62,500 nt of DNA from Pantoea brenneri (GCA_002095305.1 MIEI01000022.1:1-62500), one strand, 5' to 3'. Numbered from the stretch's first letter, positions 34,228-42,792 are shown. Program-made: numbers and translations. The notes: generated from the sequence alone by a model not told the origin.

Positions 34228-36117
34228 ATGCAGATTTCCGGTCCGGAGCTAATTGATCCCGCCTCACGTGCGTTTAAAAACGTGCTTGATCAGCTCGCAC
34301 CTACCGATGCGACGGTTCTGATTATTGGTGAAACGGGCACCGGCAAAGAGGTGATGGCGCGTTATCTGCATCATCACAGCCCGCGCAGCCAGCATCCTTT
34401 CCTGGCGGTCAACTGTGGCGCGCTGACCGAAAGTCTGGCCGAGTCAGAGCTATTCGGTCATGAAAAAGGGGCCTTTACCGGTGCCCAGGATCGGCATCTG
34501 GGCTGGTTCGAAGCCGCAGAAGGCGGCACGCTGCTGCTGGATGAGATAGGCGAACTGAGTCTGCCGTTACAGGTCAAACTGCTGCGGGTGTTGCAGGAGC
34601 GCGAAATCATCCGGGTAGGATCGTCAAAAGCGGTCAAGGTCAACGTCCGGGTGATTGCCGCGACCCATGTCGATTTAGCGGTGGCGATCCGCGAACGGCG
34701 TTTTCGCGAGGATCTGTTCTACCGGCTGAATGTCGCCAGTGTGACGTTGCCGCCGTTGCGCCAGCGCTGTGAGGATATTCCGCTACTGGCCGGTCACTTT
34801 CTGCAACTTTATGCCCGGCGTCTGGGACGTCCGCAGTTGCGGCTTAGCGAGGACGCCATCGACACGCTGCGTGACTACCCGTGGCCGGGCAATATCCGCG
34901 AACTGGAAAATACGCTGCATAACGCCGTGCTGCTGAGTACTGGCGCCCTGATCACGCCGCAGCAGTTGCGGTTAGGGCCGGTTGCCAGCAGCGAGGTGCC
35001 GCAGGGTGAAGAGGCACTGAGTCGTTTTCTGCGCCAGCAGATGCAGGAGAGCGACAGCCCGATCTACCCGCGCGTGATCGCCGCGCTGGTGAAAAATGCA
35101 CTGGAGCTGAGCCACGGCAATCAGGTACAGGCGGCGTCGCTACTCGGCATCAGTCGTCATACCCTGCGCACCCAGCTCGGGCACCTTGGGGTGATAAAGC
35201 CGCGCCGCAACCTGATGCGTCAGCGCGATCCGTCGCTGCTGCAACCGGTCCGACCGGAGCGGGAACTGCGTATTGGTTATCAGAAATTTGGCAATCTTGG
35301 CATTCTGAAAGCGCGACAGACGCTGGAGAAACAGCTGGCGGGCCAGGGCGTGAGCGTATTGTGGAGCGAGTTCCCGGCCGGACCGCAGCTGTTACATGCG
35401 CTGAGTAACCATGAGATCGATTTCGGCACCACCGGTGAGGTACCGCCGCTGTTCGCGCAGGCCGGCAACAGTCCGATGGTGTATGTCGCCTGGGAGCCCG
35501 CTGCGCCGCAGAGCGTGGCGTTGCTGGTCACCCATGACAGCCCGGTGCGGCAGATCGCGGACCTGCGGGGAAAACGTATCGCAGTCAACCGGGGATCTAA
35601 CGTTCACTATCTGCTGTTACAGATTCTGGATGAAGCCGGTCTGGCGCTGGATGAGGTACGCATCGTTTATGCTCCGCCAAAATATCCACTGACGCCCAGC
35701 GATCTGAACGCGGTTGATGCCTGGATGATGTGGGATCCGCTACTCAGCGATGCGGAGAAATCGGGCCAATTACGGGTGATCGCCGATGGCGTCGGGCGGG
35801 TCAACAATCATCAGTTCTACCTGGCTGAACGCGGGTTTGCTGCCCATTCGGCCGATCTGCTGCAACGGCTGCTTGACGCGCTGGAGCAGACCGGGCGTTA
35901 CATCGATGCAAACCGTCACGAAGCGGCTGAACTGTTATCCGGCGAGCTGGGCATCCCGACCGCCTCACTGCAGCATGCGCTGGCGCGGCGCAGTCATCAA
36001 ACCCAGCGGATGAACCTGGCGATTATTCGTGAGCAGCAGATCATTGCTGACCGCTTCTATGCGCTCGGCCTGTTTAATCGGGCGATAAAAGTGCGCGACA
36101 CCGTCTGGCAGCAATAA
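34228..36117 (+). CDS. sigma-54 activator with C-terminal sulfonate-binding-protein domain
   Basis: 629 residues from the ATG at 34228, which has AGGGGA six bases before it; the earlier in-frame codons are not supported. AAA+ domain: Walker A GETGTGKE (34-41), sigma-54 contact loop GAFTGA (81-86), Walker B LLLDEIGE (102-109), arginine fingers near 157-166. A Fis-type helix-turn-helix follows (QVQAASLLGISRHTLRTQLG, 299-318). Residues 346-629 are homologous to the SsuA-like protein encoded next (EFPAGPQ, DLRGKRIAVNRGSNVHYLL, WMMWDP) but lack a signal peptide. There is no N-terminal sensor, so the binding-protein-like domain presumably senses a sulfonate or related ligand in the cytoplasm and gates activation of the ssuD operon. 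Confidence 0.92.
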   Translation: MQISGPELIDPASRAFKNVLDQLAPTDATVLIIGETGTGKEVMARYLHHHSPRSQHPFLAVNCGALTESLAESELFGHEKGAFTGAQDRHLGWFEAAEGGTLLLDEIGELSLPLQVKLLRVLQEREIIRVGSSKAVKVNVRVIAATHVDLAVAIRERRFREDLFYRLNVASVTLPPLRQRCEDIPLLAGHFLQLYARRLGRPQLRLSEDAIDTLRDYPWPGNIRELENTLHNAVLLSTGALITPQQLRLGPVASSEVPQGEEALSRFLRQQMQESDSPIYPRVIAALVKNALELSHGNQVQAASLLGISRHTLRTQLGHLGVIKPRRNLMRQRDPSLLQPVRPERELRIGYQKFGNLGILKARQTLEKQLAGQGVSVLWSEFPAGPQLLHALSNHEIDFGTTGEVPPLFAQAGNSPMVYVAWEPAAPQSVALLVTHDSPVRQIADLRGKRIAVNRGSNVHYLLLQILDEAGLALDEVRIVYAPPKYPLTPSDLNAVDAWMMWDPLLSDAEKSGQLRVIADGVGRVNNHQFYLAERGFAAHSADLLQRLLDALEQTGRYIDANRHEAAELLSGELGIPTASLQHALARRSHQTQRMNLAIIREQQIIADRFYALGLFNRAIKVRDTVWQQ

Positions 36118-36211
36118 CGTTTTTTAGCTAAGCATAGAATTTTTCATCGCTAAGCGCTTTAAGCGCCGTTTGTTATGTTGCGCTGATTACAACCAGACTC
36201 AGGAAAGAGAG

Positions 36212-37159
36212 ATGAAAAAAGTTTTACTCAGTGCGCTTATTGTCGCCGCGCAGGCGGGGATGATTTTCACTACTCAGGCTGAACAGTCACCGCAGACGGT
36301 TAACATCGGCTTTCAGAAAGCCAATATCTTCGCCCTGCTGAAGTATCGCGGCACGCTGGATGAGACCTTCAGGAAACAGGGGATCGCGGTGCACTGGGTC
36401 GAGTTCCCGGCCGGGCCGCAGATGCTGGAAGGACTGAACGTGGGCAGTATTGACCTTGCCGCCACCGGCGATGCTCCGCCCACCTTTGCGCAGGCGGCGA
36501 ATGCCGATCTGGTTTATCTGGCGCACTCCCCGGCCAATCCACAGACTGAAGCCATTGTGGTGCCGGCTAACTCCCCCATCAAAAATGTGGCGGATTTGAA
36601 AGGTAAGCGGGTGGCGCTGAATAAAGGGTCGGACGTCAACTATCTGCTGGTGACGGCGCTGGAACAGGCGGGCCTGAACTATAAAGATATCACTCCGGTC
36701 TATTTACCGCCGGCGGATGCGCGCGCGGCATTTCAGCGTGGCGCGGTCGATGCCTGGGTTATCTGGGACCCTTACTATGCTGAAGTGGAAACCAACGCCA
36801 ACGCCCGGCTGATAAAAAATGCTGAAGGGCTGGTGCCGCATTACACCTTCTATCTTGCCAGCCGTAAGTTTGCTGAAAGCTATCCGCAGACCGCACTGCA
36901 GGTAATCGACCAGCTTGGCACCCTCAGTAGCTGGGCCAATCAGCACCCGCAGGAGGCAGCAAAAATCATGTCCTCGTCAACCGGCCTGCCGCAGCCAATC
37001 TGGCAACGTGCGCTGGCGAGAATGCCTTACGGTGCGCAGTGCATGACGCCGGAGGTCTTTACGCAGCAGCAGGCGCTGGCCGATAAATTTACCGGGATTG
37101 GGTTATTGCCGGTGAAAGTAGACGTCCGCAGCGCGACCTGGTCGCTGGATAAAAAATAA
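36212..37159 (+). CDS. aliphatic sulfonate ABC substrate-binding protein (SsuA-like)
   Basis: 315 residues from the ATG at 36212 (AGGAAAGAGAG before it). Signal peptide 1-23 (MKKVLLSALIVAAQAGMIFT...QA). The mature part has the SsuA/TauA fold: GFQKANIFALLK, EFPAGPQMLEGLN, DLKGKRVALNKGSDVNYLL, AWVIWDPYYAEVE. Binds a sulfonate in the periplasm. The gene follows the sigma-54 regulator by 94 bases. The matching permease and ATPase (SsuBC type) are absent here, so it must use components encoded elsewhere or serve another role. Confidence 0.93.
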   Translation: MKKVLLSALIVAAQAGMIFTTQAEQSPQTVNIGFQKANIFALLKYRGTLDETFRKQGIAVHWVEFPAGPQMLEGLNVGSIDLAATGDAPPTFAQAANADLVYLAHSPANPQTEAIVVPANSPIKNVADLKGKRVALNKGSDVNYLLVTALEQAGLNYKDITPVYLPPADARAAFQRGAVDAWVIWDPYYAEVETNANARLIKNAEGLVPHYTFYLASRKFAESYPQTALQVIDQLGTLSSWANQHPQEAAKIMSSSTGLPQPIWQRALARMPYGAQCMTPEVFTQQQALADKFTGIGLLPVKVDVRSATWSLDKK

Positions 37160-37231
37160 AGCGCCAGTCTTCGAATCAGCGCTGCCGACTGGCCGGAATG
37201 CAGAATGGCCGATCGGCAGCGCCGGTGAGAT

Positions 37232-37579
37232 TTATTTCTTCTTCGTCAGCATCGATTTTAAATCGGCAAACGGATTATAGGTTGCTGTGCCCACATCATC
37301 CTGCGCGTCCTCTCCCGCCACCACGTTGGTGCCGTACTGATCGGCTTCGGTGTACTTCGAGTGCTCGTGGTCGTGACAATAGAGACACAATAGCTCCCAG
37401 TTGCTGCCATCTTCCGGGTTATTGGTGTGATCGTGATCGATATGGTGCACGGTTAATTCACGCAGGTTCGAATAAACGAACTCGCGTGAGCAACGTCCAC
37501 ACACCCACGGATAGATTTTTAACGCTTTTTCACGATAGCCACTTTCCAGCCGCGTGTAGTTTTTCGGGATCAGAGCCAT
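37232..37579 (-). CDS. yajD: YajD family HNH nuclease
   Basis: 115 residues, nearly identical in pattern to E. coli YajD. Zinc-finger cysteines C27/C30 and C65/C68, and the HNH core HHIDHDHTNNPEDG (45-58) with CHDHEH (68-73). A small predicted HNH endonuclease of unclear cellular role, conserved through enterobacteria. Convergent with the ssuA-like gene, 72 bases apart. Confidence 0.95.
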   Translation of the reverse strand: MALIPKNYTRLESGYREKALKIYPWVCGRCSREFVYSNLRELTVHHIDHDHTNNPEDGSNWELLCLYCHDHEHSKYTEADQYGTNVVAGEDAQDDVGTATYNPFADLKSMLTKKK

Positions 37580-37639
37580 TGCCGATGTTACCTGTTAACA
37601 AGAGTATTTTAGCGGGTATTTAAGCCAGCCAGTCTGCTT

Positions 37640-37959
37640 AACAAGGTACATTAAGTTGCAAATTAAGTCCGCATTTCGCCGCCAGCGGTGAGGCAAATCC
37701 TGCGCTGCCGGACGCCAGTCAACAAAGCAACGCGGGCACGTCAAACCCCTATCTGCGCCTCAAGGCGCTGCAGGCCAATAAAATTAATGCACTGGAAAAT
37801 AAACAGCGCCAGCACTCATTGACGCTCTACCGGCTGCGACATCTCCTGGCCAGACACGGTAGAGAAGATCCTTTCAGCATTATCGCAACGATTCTGGATT
37901 CCTGCTTAACCTGTAATACCTGCCCACTACGGCGGGCCCGCTCTTCCTTCTTACCGTGA
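37640..37959 (+). pseudogene. possible coding remnant without a start codon
   Basis: One plus-strand frame stays open for about 105 codons to a TGA at 37957-37959 without an ATG near its beginning. Its protein-like stretch includes NPYLRLKALQANKINALENK, RLRHLLARHGREDPFSIIAT and CLTCNTCP. Gene-like codon use and the missing 5' end suggest the tail of a decayed gene. I do not recognise the family. Confidence 0.3.
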
Positions 37960-38035
37960 CTTATCTGGTATTGCCACCGGGAGTATTGTGCGTTATTGTG
38001 TTTACATATTGTGAACTACTGAAGGGAATCACTTA

Positions 38036-38347
38036 ATGCACGTCATTTCAAAAGAGCCACTTGAGCAAGCGGCACGGCTCTTTCCAAACGATGCCTTAGC
38101 CATAAAGGCGCTGTATCGTCTGGTTCGCGAAACAGATTTCAAATCGCCGGATGAACTGCGTGCCGCCGTGCCAAGCCTGGATAATTTTAAGTACCGCAAC
38201 AAGTGGTGGGTTTTAGATGTAGGTGGCAATAACTTACGAGTGATCGCCTACATCAACTTCGTGAATAAGCGCTTTTACGTGAAGCACATCGCCACCCATG
38301 CTGAATACGATAAGCTGACTCGCTACTATCGGGAGAATAAAGAATGA
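38036..38347 (+). CDS. higB: HigB-type mRNA interferase toxin
   Basis: 103 residues resembling E. coli HigB (YgjN): MHVISK opening, PSLDNFKYRNKWWVLDVGGN, LRVIAYINFVNKRFYVKHIA, ATHAEYDKLT near the end. Ribosome-dependent mRNA cleavage blocks translation when antitoxin is lost. Toxin gene precedes antitoxin, the inverted order typical of higBA; the two overlap by four bases. Confidence 0.92.
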   Translation: MHVISKEPLEQAARLFPNDALAIKALYRLVRETDFKSPDELRAAVPSLDNFKYRNKWWVLDVGGNNLRVIAYINFVNKRFYVKHIATHAEYDKLTRYYRENKE

Positions 38348-38763
38348 TCGTCGACACCAATAAAGCTATCGAGGCAACAAAACAACTGGTCGCCGCCGTC
38401 CCTTTCCTGGGGGGCAGTGTCTCCGAGAAGGACTACCGTGACGCACTGGCGCTGGTAGACTACCTGATCGACCACGACGACGAAAACCCGCTGATTGACT
38501 TCCTGGCGGCCAAAATCGCCGACTATGAGGATAACAGCGAGCGCTTTGCCGAGTTTAATAACTCAGTTGATGAAATGCCGGTGGGCGTCGCTCTGCTGCG
38601 CACGCTGATTGACCAGCATAAGCTGACCTACTCCGATCTGAAGGAAGAGATTGGTTCTAAATCCCTTGTAAGCCAGATCCTCTCCGGCCAGCGTTCCCTG
38701 ACGATCTCACATATCAAGGCGCTTTCAGCCCGGTTCGGCGTGAAGCCGCAATGGTTCCTCTAA
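38344..38763 (+). CDS. higA: HigA-type antitoxin
   Basis: 139 residues like E. coli HigA (YgjM). The N-terminal half (AVPFLGGSVSEKDYRDALAL, DENPLIDFLAAKI) binds the toxin; the C-terminal helix-turn-helix (GSKSLVSQILSGQRSLTISH, about 107-126) binds the operon promoter for autorepression. Ends just before a strong terminator. Confidence 0.92.
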   Translation: MIVDTNKAIEATKQLVAAVPFLGGSVSEKDYRDALALVDYLIDHDDENPLIDFLAAKIADYEDNSERFAEFNNSVDEMPVGVALLRTLIDQHKLTYSDLKEEIGSKSLVSQILSGQRSLTISHIKALSARFGVKPQWFL

Positions 38764-38774
38764 CCTTCGCCACC

Positions 38775-38798
38775 AGCCCGCTTAACAGCGGGCTTTTT
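38775..38798 (+). terminator. rho-independent terminator after higBA
   Basis: AGCCCGC/GCGGGCT stem with a 6-base loop and five T, 11 bases after the higA stop. Confidence 0.9.
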
Positions 38799-38832
38799 AT
38801 TTCCCACAGAAAGATGCGTTGACCCGCAACAA

Positions 38833-39069
38833 GTGACTTTCTGCACCATCGCCATAAGCCCGGGGCTGAAGAGACTCTTTTCAAACTTCCCCGGACGGCA
38901 CAAGCCAGCGCACCGGGCTACTCTTCTTTTAGTGAACAAACCGCCCACCAGCGATTTTTTCTTCTCAGAGGTTCCGAGGGATAAGAAGATCTGCGCCGTG
39001 GTTCTGACTGTGGGCAAGCCCGCAATGATGACCGTCTTCTGGGTTAACGGCACGTTATCGAACGCGTAA
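38833..39069 (+). CDS. doubtful small hypothetical protein
   Basis: A GTG-started frame of 78 codons, including FSNFPGRHKPAHRATLLLVN and KKICAVVLTVGKPAMMTVFW. The style recalls short phage/plasmid-associated orphan proteins, but I cannot name a family, and the opposite strand is also open. No ribosome site is obvious. Confidence 0.25.
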   Translation: MTFCTIAISPGLKRLFSNFPGRHKPAHRATLLLVNKPPTSDFFFSEVPRDKKICAVVLTVGKPAMMTVFWVNGTLSNA

Positions 39070-39080
39070 GGCGCTGCGCC

Positions 39081-39239
39081 ATGCCCGCCGACTTTATCGC
39101 CGCCCAGATTAGGTTGATCTCGTTAAACGCCAGCATTGAAGCAGCCCGGGCAAATGTTCATAGACGAGGCTTCCCGGTCATTGCCAGCGCGATCCGCACG
39201 CTGACGCAAAGAACCGCTGACATCACCGGCCAGATTTGA
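39081..39239 (+). pseudogene. C-terminal fragment of a methyl-accepting chemotaxis protein
   Basis: 52 codons encode RLISLNASIEAARANVHRRG followed by FPVIASAIRTLTQRTADITG. This is the highly conserved hairpin tip of the MCP signalling domain (compare LLALNAxxEAARAGExGRGFAVVAxEVRxLAxRSA). Nothing else of a receptor precedes or follows, so it is a remnant. Confidence 0.7.
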
Positions 39240-39418
39240 GGGCTTCAGAGACAAATCAAAAATTCAGCTGACGAGGCAGATAATGGTTAAGACTGCACCG
39301 TGCAGTCTGTTAGGCGATAAGGCTTACGCTGCCAGGCTCGATAATCAACCTACAGGTTGAAACGCACGCGCTGGCATAGCAACATCATTGCAAGGGTAAA
39401 CCGCAACATGGAGGAAGC

Positions 39419-39958
39419 ATGACACCACAGCTTGAGACTCAACGGCTGCTGCTCGAACCGCTTCAGCGTCACGACGCAGCAGCTATTCAGGTACTGTTCC
39501 CGCAGTGGGAAATTGTGCGTTATCTGACGGCTGCCATACCCTGGCCCTACCCCGACGGCGCCGCGCAGGATTACGTCGATAATATCGCATTACCCGCGAT
39601 GCAGGCCGGACAGGCCTGGTGCTGGACCATCAGGCGGCAGGAAAAACCTGAACAGCTCATCGGTCTTATTGAACTGCGCGATCAGGAAAATGATAACCGG
39701 GGTTTCTGGCTGGTGCCGGAATGGCAGAGGCACGGCTTTATGACGGAAGCGTGCCAGGCGGTGAACGCTTTCTGGTTCAGGACGCTGGGCCGGCCGGTGA
39801 TGCGGGTGCCGAAAGCCGCGATCAATAGCGGCTCGGTATCAATCTCACGTCATTCCGGAATGCGGTTGATTGAAACCGGCAAGAAAGCCTATGTCGCCGG
39901 TCTGCTGGACTATCAACTGTGGGAGATGACGCGCGATGAGTGGTGTATGCGGCAATAA
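39419..39958 (+). CDS. GNAT-family N-acetyltransferase (RimJ/RimL-like)
   Basis: 179 residues. The opening ETQRLLLEPLQRHDAAAIQV and the FWLVPEWQRHGFMTEACQAV acetyl-CoA-binding segment are those of Acetyltransf_3 proteins. Cytoplasmic acetylation of a protein N-terminus or small molecule; target unknown. Good ribosome site ATGGAGGAAGC before the ATG. Confidence 0.88.
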   Translation: MTPQLETQRLLLEPLQRHDAAAIQVLFPQWEIVRYLTAAIPWPYPDGAAQDYVDNIALPAMQAGQAWCWTIRRQEKPEQLIGLIELRDQENDNRGFWLVPEWQRHGFMTEACQAVNAFWFRTLGRPVMRVPKAAINSGSVSISRHSGMRLIETGKKAYVAGLLDYQLWEMTRDEWCMRQ

Positions 39959-40113
39959 AATACCGCTCTGGCGGGCTTTCTCAGGCGGCAGGCCGGGCTT
40001 TTAGTCCGACTGGCGTATCGCCAGTGTCGGCCCGATACCGCTGATGGCCGGTTGCCCAGCCCGCAGGCACATTGCCCACCGGACAACCTGATAACTGCTC
40101 CTGTTCTGCCCAC

Positions 40114-40677
40114 TTACATCGCCATCTGCTGAGCGGACTTCAGATGCTGCTCAACTACCGGAATGTGCGCGTCAGCCAGCGCCTTCACATCCGGATCCTT
40201 GATCTTACTGGCGTCACTTTGCAGCTTCGACAGCACCATCTTGTGATCCATGGTGCCGGCATTTTCCATGTACATCTTGTCAAACGCGCCGCCGCTCTGC
40301 TTTTCCAGCGTGGCGGCCATCGCCGTGTGTTTGGCGTCCGGCTCCGTCGGCAAGGTCACACCCTTTTGCTGGGCGACCATTTGTACTTTGCTCAGGGCGT
40401 CGCCATGGTCTTTAACCATCTGCTGGGCAAACGCTTTGACTTTGCTGCTTTCAGCCTTAGTCAGGGCGATCTTTGCGGCGGCAATTTCATTGATATTGGC
40501 CTGTGCCATGTCTTTCAACGCTTTTTCGTCGCCGGCGCTGAGCTTAGCCTTCGATCCATTCTGCATAGCAGCGTCCGCAGCGCTGGTCGTTGTCTTTGCC
40601 TGCACGCCGACAGTGCTGAACATTGCTGCGAATAGCGATACGGCTATCAGACCTTTAAGGGTTTTACTCTTTTGCAT
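40114..40677 (-). CDS. DUF4142 periplasmic protein
   Basis: 187 residues with a signal peptide (MQKSKTLKGLIAVSLFAAMF, cleavage near Ala27). The rest is helical with the ferritin-like DUF4142 pattern: LKDMAQANINEIAAAKIAL, FAQQMVKDHGDAL, MDHKMVLSKLQ. The conserved His in KDHGDA and DHKM is where these domains could bind metal. Function unknown; members are often stress- or envelope-linked. Monocistronic. Confidence 0.9.
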   Translation of the reverse strand: MQKSKTLKGLIAVSLFAAMFSTVGVQAKTTTSAADAAMQNGSKAKLSAGDEKALKDMAQANINEIAAAKIALTKAESSKVKAFAQQMVKDHGDALSKVQMVAQQKGVTLPTEPDAKHTAMAATLEKQSGGAFDKMYMENAGTMDHKMVLSKLQSDASKIKDPDVKALADAHIPVVEQHLKSAQQMAM

Positions 40678-41111
40678 TTTGTTCTCCCGATCGTCATGGT
40701 GAGGTCAGTATTAATTCATTAATCGTGAACAGTCTCGTCGTGAAATAACAACTTCACTGGTCAGTATAGTGGATCAATGATTTGAGCCAGCCAGATGCGC
40801 TATTTTCTTTAACCGGGACGGCAGAAAATGCCGAAAGCAAAAAGCGGGAATCGCACCAGAAAAAATTTAAAGCGAAGGGCGGAAAGATGGTGTTTCACTC
40901 ACTCGCCCGCACTACTGATTCAGAACAATCATTCTGCCGTATCGCTAAAAATGCTATTCATTCGGGTATACGATTCTGAATATCGGTCATAATAGCAGCA
41001 GTAATCAGAGCAAATCTTTGAAGCATATTAACGTCCGCTTAAGGCCAGACGCGGACGCCGATTGGTATATTCACAACAAAGGTAAAGTTGTACGGTTTCG
41101 CTTAGCCGGGC

Positions 41112-41131
41112 GAACAGATAATTATCTGTTC
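41112..41131. promoter_or_regulatory. perfect 20-bp palindrome
   Basis: GAACAGATAATTATCTGTTC, identical to its reverse complement, 249 bases upstream of the exported protein gene. With no loop it is more likely a dimeric-protein site than an RNA hairpin. Confidence 0.6.
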
Positions 41132-41157
41132 TGACTGAATGACAAGCCGACCGAAAC

Positions 41158-41191
41158 AATGCAATGTCGCTGATAATGCAATGTCGCTGAT
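41158..41191. repeat. 17-bp tandem duplication
   Basis: AATGCAATGTCGCTGAT occurs twice head to tail with no mismatch, 188 bases upstream of the exported protein start. Confidence 0.9.
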
Positions 41192-41379
41192 GACGCACTC
41201 CGTTTGTTTGCCGCAATGAAATCCTTTTTTCTGGTAGCTCACGGCACGACAAGCGGCGGACAATTTTGTGCAGAAGTGGCGGCAGCAACCGCACACTCTG
41301 TTTTTTCTGGCGCGTAACACTAACGATCCCGCTTCTGATGCCGATAACTCCCTTTCTTACACTATATGAAGGAACATGT

Positions 41380-42792
41380 ATGTACTGTGTACGCCCTTTA
41401 ATCCGGCCACTTTTTTTTCTGACGCTGCTGCCCTTTTCTCTGGTTCAGGCTGCGGATAATCCTGTATTGACCGGCGGCAAAACTAACCCCTTTTCGGTCA
41501 CCAAAATCCACGATCGTGTGAATTACATGGTGTCGTTAAACTTCAATAATGGAAAAACAGCTCAGCAATGGCGATCCGTTGATTGTAAGCACGGCACGGC
41601 ACAGCTTCTGTACAAGGATTTATTGAATGAGAGCGGGCTTACTAAAGCTCGCTTTTACGGCAATAGTTACCTCCGCTATGCGCCGGCACAGGATGACAGT
41701 CAAATGACGGCAGAGGATATTCGCAAGGTTTGTCAGTTACCCATAAAAGAGGCACGCTGGGAAAAATTATCAGCCACGTCTGAGTACGGTACTACCAACC
41801 TTGTCGATGTGAATAGCATTGAGCATATTGGTGATATTTTATCGGTGCGCATGGGATATGACTTTGCAGATATCATCTGGGAACCGCCTTATGACGCCCC
41901 GCTTGAATTAAAAATTGAGCATTACCTGTATAACTGTAAAACCCATCAGGGTGATGCTGTGGCTGCAATGAACGTCGACAGTGAAGGCCGCGTTACCGAT
42001 TCACTCATCACTGCTGATATCATTCGTCGCAAGAGTAGCTTCAAAATTGACGGCCAAATGACCCAACGCTTTGAGCAACTCTGCCAGTTACCCGCAGGGA
42101 AAACTTTCAGAGCCGAAGGACACTTTGTCCCTGCGGCTAATAAGCCAGCATCAAAGCTGATGGGGCCAACAATGCCCGATCTGAGCAATAATAATCCGCA
42201 GTGGCTGAGTAAATTCCCTCTTTCAGCAGCCATTGAGCATCAGGCACAGTCACTGATTAAACCCTGGGCGCTTCCGCGCTTTAAGCAGGTTCGCTATACC
42301 ACGGTCAGCGCTCTGGGTAAGGTTAAAGTACAGCTGGATGCACAAGCAGATGGTTATATACGCAAACTGGAAGACTATGGTATCTGGACGGTGCAACGTT
42401 TAACGCTGGCTAATCAGCTACAGCTGAAGTTCACAATGTCCATCAGTAATGGTGCTTCGCGGCTTAACACGTTGCAGACGGATCTGCGTTTCCCGTTAGT
42501 GACCGGACAACACTATCAGGCGAAATGGGAAAGCATTGATGCCGATAAGAAAGTCACTGCTTCAGCGTTACGTTGCGACGTAACCGATCAGGGGGATGCG
42601 CATGAAATTTCACCTGAGTTTAGTGGGAAATATCTGCTGGTTAAGTGTGATGAAACTGACGAAGGGCAACCGGGTAGCAGTGATAAATTTGCCTGGCTGC
42701 AGGACCTCAATATTTTCGTCCCGGTCGCGACGCAAATAAGTGGTAAACCTGAAAGCCTGGTCACGCTGGAAGATGTCAAAGTGATGCGTTAA
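41380..42792 (+). CDS. large exported protein of unknown function
   Basis: 470 residues from the ATG at 41380 (AAGGA seven bases before). Signal peptide RPLIRPLFFLTLLPFSLVQA (residues 5-24). The mature protein seems to contain repeated modules with a tryptophan start, a tyrosine/valine-rich strand and a cysteine: WRSVDCKHGTAQ (about 62-73) and YNCKTHQGDAVAAM, loosely like surface-adhesin-E-type domains; the similarity is weak. Six cysteines could form disulfides. It is more AT-rich than its surroundings. I do not recognise a named family. Confidence 0.75.
   Translation: MYCVRPLIRPLFFLTLLPFSLVQAADNPVLTGGKTNPFSVTKIHDRVNYMVSLNFNNGKTAQQWRSVDCKHGTAQLLYKDLLNESGLTKARFYGNSYLRYAPAQDDSQMTAEDIRKVCQLPIKEARWEKLSATSEYGTTNLVDVNSIEHIGDILSVRMGYDFADIIWEPPYDAPLELKIEHYLYNCKTHQGDAVAAMNVDSEGRVTDSLITADIIRRKSSFKIDGQMTQRFEQLCQLPAGKTFRAEGHFVPAANKPASKLMGPTMPDLSNNNPQWLSKFPLSAAIEHQAQSLIKPWALPRFKQVRYTTVSALGKVKVQLDAQADGYIRKLEDYGIWTVQRLTLANQLQLKFTMSISNGASRLNTLQTDLRFPLVTGQHYQAKWESIDADKKVTASALRCDVTDQGDAHEISPEFSGKYLLVKCDETDEGQPGSSDKFAWLQDLNIFVPVATQISGKPESLVTLEDVKVMR

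Larger units (their letters stand above)
38764..39418. other. 655-base stretch with terminator and gene fragments
   Basis: Contains the higBA terminator, a 78-codon frame of doubtful status, a chemotaxis-receptor fragment and a short perfect hairpin (AGACTGCA-CCG-TGCAGTCT, 39290-39308). The mixture suggests past insertion and deletion events. Confidence 0.5.
40678..41379. other. 702-base non-coding region with palindrome and tandem duplication
   Basis: Lies between the divergent DUF4142 and the large exported protein genes. It holds a 20-bp perfect palindrome, a 17-bp tandem duplication and a stem CGTCCGC/GCGGACG (41032-41057). Short frames in it look random. Confidence 0.5.

Noticed and set aside
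40072..40635. 187-codon plus-strand frame opposite the DUF4142 gene
   Set aside because: The minus-strand protein has a signal peptide and DUF4142 pattern; the antisense frame has neither.
40782..40979. 65-codon plus-strand frame upstream of the large exported protein
   Set aside because: No ribosome site, random-looking composition and no related pattern.
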